A DNA stretch of 64,000 bases from Pseudomonas sp. dw_358 (GTDB lineage: Bacteria > Pseudomonadota > Gammaproteobacteria > Pseudomonadales > Pseudomonadaceae): contig NZ_JAAVUX010000006.1 of the NCBI RefSeq assembly GCF_018449655.1, positions 62,001 through 126,000 on the forward strand, read 5' to 3'. How positions within the stretch are numbered: the first letter of the stretch is position 1; every line of letters begins with the position of its first letter. This document shows, in pieces, positions 57,954 through 64,000 of this stretch. Below the pieces are notes generated by a model. It saw nothing but the letters and a program-made list of their open reading frames with translations. It made no database searches and was not told the DNA's origin. A program made the translations under genes and the position numbers.

Positions 57954-58955
57954 TCAGTGTTTCATCAGCCACGCTGGAATTCGCCGCTCCAGGTAGTACC
58001 CCAGCTGACCGGGCCGCCCCTCGACAAACCCCACATGTCCGCCTTTTTCCTGCAATTCGAAGGTCGTGCTGGCCGACAGCTCATTGGCGGTCGGCAGGCT
58101 GTGAGGGAACACGAACGGATCATCAACGGCCTGGATGATCAGCGTTCGGGTGCTGATGTGCGGTAAAAAATAGCGGCTGGACGAGCGCCGGTAGTAATCT
58201 TGCGCAGTGGCAAAGCCGTTCAATGGTGCGGTCACCCGGCCATCGAAATCCCAGAAAGTTCGCATGTTTTTCAACGATCCCAGCTCTGCAAGGCGGGCGA
58301 GGCCTTCAGTGTGGCCGTCGATCTGAAAGCGTTCCTGCTTTTCAGTGACGTACGCCAGCATCGCCCGCATGAAATGCGCCTGGTAGACCTTGGAAAAACC
58401 TTGGCCAATCCGATCGGCACACTGATCCAGACGAAAGGGCACCGACACCGCGACCGCACCCTGCAGGCCGCTGCTGGCTCCGGACTCGCCCAGATGCTTG
58501 AGCAGAATGTTGCCGCCCAGCGAGTAGCCCACGGCGTACAGCGGCGCCTGTGGGCGCAGGCGCTGCACATGGGTGATGACTTCGGCCAGGTCTTCGCTGG
58601 CCCCCGAATGGTAGCTGCGAGGCAACAGGTTCGGCTCACCCGAACAGCCGCGCCAGTTTACCGCCACGCTGCTCCAGCCCTGCTGGGCCAAGGCGTATTG
58701 CAAACCGGCCACATAAGGCGAGTTGGACGAGCCGGTGAGGCCGTGCAGCACCAGCACCAACGGGGCGTCCTGGGCTTGCTGGCCGTGCCAGTCCAGGTCC
58801 ATGAAGTCGCCGTCGGCGAGCCACAGACGTTCACGCGGGCGCTCGAGGTGCACGGTCTTGCGCCCCAGCGGGCCCCACAGTGTCTGCAGGTGAGGATTGC
58901 TCATGCCCAGCGCGGGTTTGAAGCTTGAGGTGATCCGGATCAAGGCTTCAGCCAC
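57954..58955 (-). CDS. YheT-family alpha/beta hydrolase (GTG start)
   Basis: 333 residues. FKPALGMSNPHLQTLWGPL is the UPF0017/YheT opening; LVLVLHGLTGSSNSPYVAGL (oxyanion), AVGYSLGGNILLKHLGE (nucleophile Ser), DDPFVFPHSLP (acid) and KGGHVGFVEG (His) complete the site. The start is taken as GTG 58955 (reads MAEALIRITSSFKPAL), overlapping the rsmD stop by 8 bp; the ATG at 58905 would cut the conserved N-terminus and a far ATG at 59105 lies inside rsmD. Substrate unknown. Confidence 0.82.
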   Translation of the reverse strand: MAEALIRITSSFKPALGMSNPHLQTLWGPLGRKTVHLERPRERLWLADGDFMDLDWHGQQAQDAPLVLVLHGLTGSSNSPYVAGLQYALAQQGWSSVAVNWRGCSGEPNLLPRSYHSGASEDLAEVITHVQRLRPQAPLYAVGYSLGGNILLKHLGESGASSGLQGAVAVSVPFRLDQCADRIGQGFSKVYQAHFMRAMLAYVTEKQERFQIDGHTEGLARLAELGSLKNMRTFWDFDGRVTAPLNGFATAQDYYRRSSSRYFLPHISTRTLIIQAVDDPFVFPHSLPTANELSASTTFELQEKGGHVGFVEGRPGQLGYYLERRIPAWLMKH

Positions 58956-59538
58956 GCTGCCAGAGTGCGTAATACACCTGGCCGGCTTTCTTCTCGCGGT
59001 GCAGGCGCCAGTTGCCCGGCAGTTGCAGGCTTGAGGGCGGGGTTTCGCTTTCGGTGTAGACCCAGGCGTTGGCGGCCAGCCAGCCCTTGGTTTCCAGCAA
59101 TGCACAGGTCGGCGCGAGGAGATTCTGGTGGAAGGGTGGATCCAGGAATACCAGGTCGAAGGCCAGCGGCGTCTGAGTTTCCAGATAGCGGGTGACGTCG
59201 CTTTGCAGCAGTTGCCCTACCGAGCAGCCCAGCAGATCGAGGTTATGCCGCAGGCTGGCGATGGCTTGCGCATTGGCATCCAGCGCCAGGCCCATGCTGG
59301 CGCCGCGGGACAGGGCTTCGAGGTACAGCGCGCCGCTGCCGGCGAAGGCGTCGAGGACCTTGGCACCCGCGACGTAAGGGGTCAGCCAATTGAACAGGGT
59401 CTCGCGGACCCGATCCGGGGTGGGACGCAAGCCGGGCGCTTCGGGGAAGGCCAGCTTGCGGCTGCGCCACTCGCCACCAATGATGCGTAACTGGCCTTGG
59501 CCGCCGTGGGCGCGGGACTTCTGAGGAGGGGTAGCCAT
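58948..59538 (-). CDS. rsmD: 16S rRNA (guanine966-N2)-methyltransferase RsmD
   Basis: 196-residue SAM methyltransferase. LRIIGGEWRSRKLAFPEAPGLRPTPDRVRETLFNWL is the family opening; VLDAFAGSGALYLEALSRGA the SAM site; FDLVFLDPPFHQNLL the catalytic DPPF. It modifies G966 of 16S rRNA. Its ATG overlaps the stop of the M16 gene by 1 bp (TAATG). The rsmD/ftsY vicinity is typical of gamma-proteobacteria. Confidence 0.94.
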   Translation of the reverse strand: MATPPQKSRAHGGQGQLRIIGGEWRSRKLAFPEAPGLRPTPDRVRETLFNWLTPYVAGAKVLDAFAGSGALYLEALSRGASMGLALDANAQAIASLRHNLDLLGCSVGQLLQSDVTRYLETQTPLAFDLVFLDPPFHQNLLAPTCALLETKGWLAANAWVYTESETPPSSLQLPGNWRLHREKKAGQVYYALWQRG

Positions 59539-61004
59539 TAATGCTCCGGAACTGCCATGGGTTGATCCACAGGCTTGTCGGTAGGGGGCGGCAGAGGCTG
59601 CTGAGCAACGGTCGGGCCGGCAGTGATGATTACCAGCTTGTCGGCATCGAGATGTTTATTCAAGGCCGCGCGCACTTGTTCGGTGGTCAGCGCCTGGGAC
59701 TGCTGCATGAAATCTTCAAGCCAGGTCAGTGGCAAGTGGTAAAAGCCGATCATACCCAATTGCCCGACGATACCGGCATTGCTGGCGGTGCTCAGCGGGA
59801 AACTGCCGGCCAACTGGCGCTTGGCAGCGTCCAGTTCCTGCTGGGTCGGACCGCTTTTGAGGTAGTCGCGCAGGACATCCTGCACCAGCTTGAGGGTGCC
59901 CTCGCCGAGTTCGGCCCGGGTTTGCAGGCTGATCAGAAACGGGCCGCGCACCTGCATGGGGGTAAAGCCGGAATATATGCCGTACGTCAGACCGCGTTTT
60001 TCGCGGACCTCGCTCATCAGTCGCGTGCCGAAGGCGCCGCCACCGAGGATCTGATTGCCCATTGCCAGGGCCGGGTAGTCCGGATCGGCGCGATCGACGC
60101 CGAGTTCGGCCAGCAGCATCTGCGTCTGTTTGGAGGGGAAGTCAATGTGGGTCAGGCCCGGCTTGGGGTCTGTCGGCTGTGGCATGGCCGGCAGCTCGGG
60201 GCCCTTGGGTAGCGCGCTGGAGATCTGCTCGGCCACTGCCTGAGCCTGTTCCCGGGTCAAGTCGCCGACCAGCGCGATCACCGCGTTGCCCGAGGCATAG
60301 GCGCGCTGATGAAAGGCGCGCAACTGCGCTTGAGTGAGCGCCGCGATGCTTTGGGCATTGCCATCGCTCGGGTGGGCATAGGGGTGCTCGCCGTAGAGGC
60401 GCTTGTACAGTGCTTCACCGGCAAGGGCACCGGGGCTCTGCTTCTGATATTCGAAACCAGCTTGCAGCTGGTTTTTGATACGGATCAGGGACGAGGCCGG
60501 AAAAGTCGGCTGGCCCAGTACTTGAGCGAACAATTGCAGCGCCGGCTCGCGTTTGTCAGGTTCGCTGAGGCTGCGCAGGCTGACAACGGCCATGTCACGG
60601 TAGGAACTGTTGCTGAAGCTGGCACCCAAATTTTCGAAGCCGCGGGCGATGCCTTCCACATCCAGGCCGGGAACGGCTTCATTGAGCATGGCGTTGGTCA
60701 TCAGGGCTGTGCCTGGGTGCTGCTGGTCCTGGCTGCTGCCTGCGGCGAACGTCAGACGCAGGTCGAACATCGGCAGCTCATGGGCCTCGACGAACAAGAC
60801 CCGGGTACCCTCCGCCGTGGTCCAGCTCTGAATGTCCAGCGGCCGGCGCACGGGGGCCTTGCTATCGAGCTCTGGCAGGGTCTGCAACCGGGATTTGGCG
60901 GGGAGTGGGGTGGGGTCGTCGGCGTGTGCGACACCGCTCAGGCCCGCGACAATGATCACGGCCAGGCCTGACAGGCGGTGACGCCAGCTCAGGTACTCAC
61001 TCAT
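59538..61004 (-). CDS. M16 peptidase-like protein, non-catalytic subunit
   Basis: 488 residues. N-terminal export signal (LSGLAVIIVAGLSGVAHA), two M16-like halves. The zinc motif HxxEH of active M16 enzymes is lost: at the equivalent place it reads HPGTALMTNAMLNEA. C-terminal half stretches HIDFPSKQTQMLLAELGVDR and GTRLMSEVREKRGLTYGIYS (R/Y substrate residues) are conserved. Presumed partner of the active subunit encoded just upstream, overlapping by 8 bp (60997-61004). Start ATG 61004; ATG 61010 also possible. Confidence 0.85.
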   Translation of the reverse strand: MSEYLSWRHRLSGLAVIIVAGLSGVAHADDPTPLPAKSRLQTLPELDSKAPVRRPLDIQSWTTAEGTRVLFVEAHELPMFDLRLTFAAGSSQDQQHPGTALMTNAMLNEAVPGLDVEGIARGFENLGASFSNSSYRDMAVVSLRSLSEPDKREPALQLFAQVLGQPTFPASSLIRIKNQLQAGFEYQKQSPGALAGEALYKRLYGEHPYAHPSDGNAQSIAALTQAQLRAFHQRAYASGNAVIALVGDLTREQAQAVAEQISSALPKGPELPAMPQPTDPKPGLTHIDFPSKQTQMLLAELGVDRADPDYPALAMGNQILGGGAFGTRLMSEVREKRGLTYGIYSGFTPMQVRGPFLISLQTRAELGEGTLKLVQDVLRDYLKSGPTQQELDAAKRQLAGSFPLSTASNAGIVGQLGMIGFYHLPLTWLEDFMQQSQALTTEQVRAALNKHLDADKLVIITAGPTVAQQPLPPPTDKPVDQPMAVPEH

Positions 61005-62352
61005 GAGCATTCTCCTCGGGCAAGACGTGGGCGACACTCAGGCGGTCGCGAGTGAAATAGGTACGGGCGGCGTTGCGAATGTCGTCAGGGGTCACGCTTT
61101 TCAGGTCATCGAGGTCGCTGTCCATGAGTTTCCACGACAGCCCGACCGTTTCCAGCTGCCCGATGGCCATGGCCTGCTGGCTGATGGAGTCGCGTTCGAA
61201 GACCAGCCCGGCGATGACCTGGGCTCGCACCCGTTCCAGTTCCTGCTCGGAAGGCGGTTTGTCCTTCAGTTCGTCGAGCTGGGTCCAGAGGCCTGTTTCG
61301 ACCGCTTCCAAGGATTTCTTCTTCTGTGCGTTGGGCGTGGCAGTGAGGGTGAAGAGCGAGTCGCCGCGGGTGAAGGCGTCGTAGTTGGCCGAAACACTGG
61401 AGACCAGCTCCTGACCGCGTTCGAGGCGTGCCGGCAAGCGCGCACTTTCGCCGCCATCGAGCAGCGCGCTGATCAGGCGCAGGGCCTGAGCTGTGCGCGG
61501 GTCCTTGGCGGTGGCCAGGCCGGGCACGTTGAAGCCGAAAATCAAACTGGGCAGTTGGGTGCGCACGTGTACGGTGAGGCGTCGTTCGCCAGGTGCAGCC
61601 AGCTCCAGTGGCAGTCTGGCCGGGGGTGTCGCGCGGCGTGGAATCGGCCCGAACCACTGCTGGGCCGCCTGCCTGACCTCATCGACGGTGACATCGCCCA
61701 CCACCACCAACGTAGCATTGTTGGGCACATACCAGGCCTTGTACCAGGCTCGCAGCTCATCGATCTGCATGCGGTCCAGGTCGGCCATCCAGCCGATGGT
61801 CGGTGTGTGGTAACCGCTGGCGGGGTAGGCCATGGCCTTGAACACTTCGTAAGCCTTGGCGCTGGGCTTGTCATCGGTGCGCATGCGGCGCTCTTCCTTG
61901 ATGACTTCTATCTCGCGATTGAACTCTTCGGGCGGCAGTTGCAGGGTGGCCATGCGATCGGCCTCCAGTTCCAGCGCCACGGGCAGGCGGTCGCGGGCCA
62001 GTACCTGGTAGTAGGCGGTGTAGTCGTCGCTGGTGAAGGCGTTCTCCTGAGCCCCCAGGTCTCGCAGGATGCGCGAGGCTTCGCCGGGCCCGGTCTTGCT
62101 GCTGCCTTTGAACATCATATGTTCGAGGGCATGGGACAGGCCGGTCTGGCCAGGTGTCTCATAGCTCGAACCGACCTTGTACCAGATCTGCGAAACCACC
62201 ACGGGTGCACGGTGATCCTCCCGCACGATGACTTTCAAGCCGTTGTCCAGCATGAATTCGTGGGTGGCCTGGGGGGCGGCGGCAAACACGCCAGCAGGCA
62301 GGCAAAGGGTGACGAGCAGCAGGGCGGCAACCCGGCGGGCAAGAGCATTCAT
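60997..62352 (-). CDS. M16 zinc peptidase, catalytic subunit
   Basis: 451 residues. Signal peptide LLLVTLCLPAGVFA. The inverted zinc motif HALEH is in GQTGLSHALEHMMFKGS, and the downstream Glu in EEFNREIEVIKEERR acts as third ligand. Periplasmic, probably degrading small unfolded peptides together with the next gene's product, as in heterodimeric M16B pairs. The start at 62352 (MNALARRVAALL) is used; GAAGG lies 11 bases upstream. Divergent from ftsY. Confidence 0.9.
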   Translation of the reverse strand: MNALARRVAALLLVTLCLPAGVFAAAPQATHEFMLDNGLKVIVREDHRAPVVVSQIWYKVGSSYETPGQTGLSHALEHMMFKGSSKTGPGEASRILRDLGAQENAFTSDDYTAYYQVLARDRLPVALELEADRMATLQLPPEEFNREIEVIKEERRMRTDDKPSAKAYEVFKAMAYPASGYHTPTIGWMADLDRMQIDELRAWYKAWYVPNNATLVVVGDVTVDEVRQAAQQWFGPIPRRATPPARLPLELAAPGERRLTVHVRTQLPSLIFGFNVPGLATAKDPRTAQALRLISALLDGGESARLPARLERGQELVSSVSANYDAFTRGDSLFTLTATPNAQKKKSLEAVETGLWTQLDELKDKPPSEQELERVRAQVIAGLVFERDSISQQAMAIGQLETVGLSWKLMDSDLDDLKSVTPDDIRNAARTYFTRDRLSVAHVLPEENAHE

Positions 62353-62591
62353 GGGTTTTTGAACCTTCAGGGCTGCCCGCTTGGTCTTAGCGTCTGCGGG
62401 CGAGGAGGTGCTAGGATACGGGTCCGGTTGACCAGGGGCCATGCCCGGTTGCCGAGAAATGCGTCAGCAACTCGACAAAATGTTGCTTGGCCCGGCTGTG
62501 AACGCGCCGGGTTTAAAGCAGTCTGTTCTGCGTATCAGAATTTCCAGAGGCGCCGCTTTGGCGCGTCGCTACCTTGAGATAGCCGTCTTCC

Positions 62592-64000
62592 ATGTTTGGT
62601 TCCAACGACGACAAAAAGACCCCGGCCGCGCCCGGGGAAAAGAAAGGCCTGTTCGGCTGGCTGCGCAAAAAGCCGCAAGAGCCCGTAGCCGAGCAGCCGC
62701 AAGCCCCTGTGCCCGTCGAGCCGGCTGCGCTGGCCCCGGTCGAACCCCAGGTTCAGGTCGAAGTGTCGCCGGAGCCCGCGCTGGCGCCCCTCGAGCCGCC
62801 CCGGCCGGTGGTGCTCGCCCCCGAGCCGCCGGCACCGGTTCAGCCGCAGTCGAACCTGGTACTCCCGGTCCCCGAGGAAGCCGTGGCGCTGGTGCCCGAC
62901 CTTGAGCCCCATGAGCCGCCACCCATTCCGGCAGCCTCTCAGGCCGTTCCGGTAGCGCCACCTGTGGTAGCGGTTGTGCCTGTGCGCGCCCCCGAGCCGG
63001 TGCTCGAGGCGAAACCTGAATCGCAGGCGATCTCCGAGACGCCGGCAGCGGTGCCCGGCGAAATCACCAAGGCCGGCTTTTTTGCACGTCTCAAGCAGGG
63101 GCTGGCCAAGACCAGCGCCAGCCTGGGCGAAGGCATGGCCAGCCTGTTCCTGGGCAAGAAGGCCATTGATGATGACCTCCTCGACGAAATAGAAACCCGT
63201 CTGCTGACCGCCGATGTCGGTGTCGAAGCCACGACCGTGATCGTGCAGAGCCTGACGCAGAAGGTTGCGCGCAAGCAGTTGGCCGACGCCGACGCCTTGT
63301 ACAAATCCCTGCAGGAAGAACTCGCCGCGTTGCTGCGTCCGGTGGAGAAGCCCCTGGTCATCAACGCGCCAAACAAGCCGTTCGTGATTCTGGTGGTGGG
63401 CGTCAACGGTGCCGGCAAGACCACCACCATCGGCAAGTTGGCGAAAAAACTGCAGCTGGAAGGCAAGAAAGTCATGCTGGCCGCCGGCGATACCTTCCGT
63501 GCCGCCGCCGTGGAGCAGCTGCAGGTCTGGGGCGAGCGTAACAAGATCCCGGTTATCGCCCAGCACACCGGTGCCGACTCTGCCTCGGTGATCTTCGACG
63601 CCGTGCAGGCCGCCAAGGCCCGTGGCATCGATGTGCTCATTGCCGACACCGCCGGGCGCCTGCACACCAAGGACAATCTCATGGAGGAGCTGAAAAAGGT
63701 CCGCCGCGTGATCGGCAAGCTGGACGCCGACGCGCCCCATGAAGTGCTGTTGGTGCTGGACGCCGGTACTGGCCAGAACGCGATCAACCAGGCCAAGCAG
63801 TTCAACCAGACCGTGCAGCTCACCGGCCTGGCGCTGACCAAGCTGGACGGCACCGCCAAGGGCGGGGTGATCTTCGCCCTGGCCAAGCAGTTCGGCCTGC
63901 CGATCCGCTACATCGGCGTGGGCGAGGGCATCGACGACTTGCGTACCTTTGAAGCCGAGCCCTTTGTCCAGGCGTTGTTTGCCGAGCGGGAGCGTCCATG
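62592..64000 (+). CDS. ftsY: Signal recognition particle receptor FtsY (3' end at window edge)
   Basis: 469 residues to the edge; the last two bases TG probably begin the stop TGA, overlapping an ATGA start of ftsE. The N-terminal A domain (~1-150) is Pro/Ala/Glu-rich (MFGSNDDKKTPAAPGEKKGL, then repeated VEPAALAPVEP-like units). NG domain: helical N part (LKQGLAKTSASLGEGMASLF), P-loop GVNGAGKTTT, DTFRAAAVEQL, DTAGRLHTKDNLMEELKKV, TKLDGTAKGG and FIGVGE-like IRYIGVGEGIDDL. It docks SRP-ribosome complexes at the membrane. CTTCC before the ATG gives a weak ribosome-binding site. Confidence 0.95.
   Translation, partial: MFGSNDDKKTPAAPGEKKGLFGWLRKKPQEPVAEQPQAPVPVEPAALAPVEPQVQVEVSPEPALAPLEPPRPVVLAPEPPAPVQPQSNLVLPVPEEAVALVPDLEPHEPPPIPAASQAVPVAPPVVAVVPVRAPEPVLEAKPESQAISETPAAVPGEITKAGFFARLKQGLAKTSASLGEGMASLFLGKKAIDDDLLDEIETRLLTADVGVEATTVIVQSLTQKVARKQLADADALYKSLQEELAALLRPVEKPLVINAPNKPFVILVVGVNGAGKTTTIGKLAKKLQLEGKKVMLAAGDTFRAAAVEQLQVWGERNKIPVIAQHTGADSASVIFDAVQAAKARGIDVLIADTAGRLHTKDNLMEELKKVRRVIGKLDADAPHEVLLVLDAGTGQNAINQAKQFNQTVQLTGLALTKLDGTAKGGVIFALAKQFGLPIRYIGVGEGIDDLRTFEAEPFVQALFAERERP

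Noticed and set aside
61003..62577. Plus-strand frame antisense to the catalytic M16 gene
   Set aside because: The minus strand has signal peptide and HALEH motif; the antisense frame is a high-GC shadow.
62535..63740. Minus-strand frame antisense to ftsY
   Set aside because: ftsY has all SRP-GTPase motifs; the antisense product is Gly/Arg/His-rich with no homology.

Overview
The window looks like the chromosome of a Pseudomonas of the fluorescens group. The DNA is GC-rich. Gene order matches that genus (spu polyamine cluster, serA next to a D-2-hydroxyglutarate dehydrogenase gene, rpiA/ilvA divergent, rppH-ptsP-lgt-thyA, ilvD, mutM, coaD, rsmD-M16-M16/ftsY). Several gaps carry the short palindromes built around GAGCTTGCTCGGGAA that are typical of P. 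fluorescens REP/REPIN elements. I recognise about 60 genes. I see no rRNA, tRNA, CRISPR array, prophage or insertion sequence. The species assignment is inference.

Layout. 1-2.8 kb: end of a BetT-like choline transporter and a Gpr/YghZ-type aldo-keto reductase. 2.9-13.2 kb: a sulfonate-sulfur island with tauABCD on the minus strand, an OprD-type porin, 1-Cys peroxiredoxin lsfA, and ssuADCBF on the plus strand. It covers uptake and desulfonation of taurine and alkanesulfonates, but ssuE is not in the window. 13.3-24.3 kb: a TetR regulator and the spu polyamine cluster (spuI divergent from spuBCDEFGH). It glutamylates and transaminates polyamines and imports putrescine/spermidine. spuA, usual at this locus, is not recognisable. 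24.4-35.6 kb: accessory and housekeeping genes, including a thioredoxin-like protein, two hydrolases, serA and its D-2-HG dehydrogenase partner, an FAH-family enzyme, rpiA, ilvA and a HAD phosphatase.

35.8-41.4 kb: rppH, ptsP (nitrogen PTS), lgt and thyA. 41.4-44.2 kb: cadR/cadA with a clear MerR-type operator. 44.2-46.9 kb: a two-gene overlapping module (DUF2868 membrane protein plus DUF3482 dynamin-like GTPase) of unknown role. 47-52.9 kb: folA, a phosphorylcholine phosphatase, ilvD, a minimal MgtE-like channel preceded by a long structured leader, and rlmI. 53-64 kb: HDOD protein, mutM, a small membrane protein, ferredoxin yfhL, coaD, TetR, sulfurtransferase, an overlapping four-gene chain (M16-M16-rsmD-yheT), and ftsY divergent from it, reaching the window edge.

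Nothing here is a clear-cut unknown system. The best leads are the candidate RNA leader before the MgtE-like gene, the DUF2868/DUF3482 pair, the missing ssuE and spuA, and strong intercistronic hairpins in the spu and tau operons.
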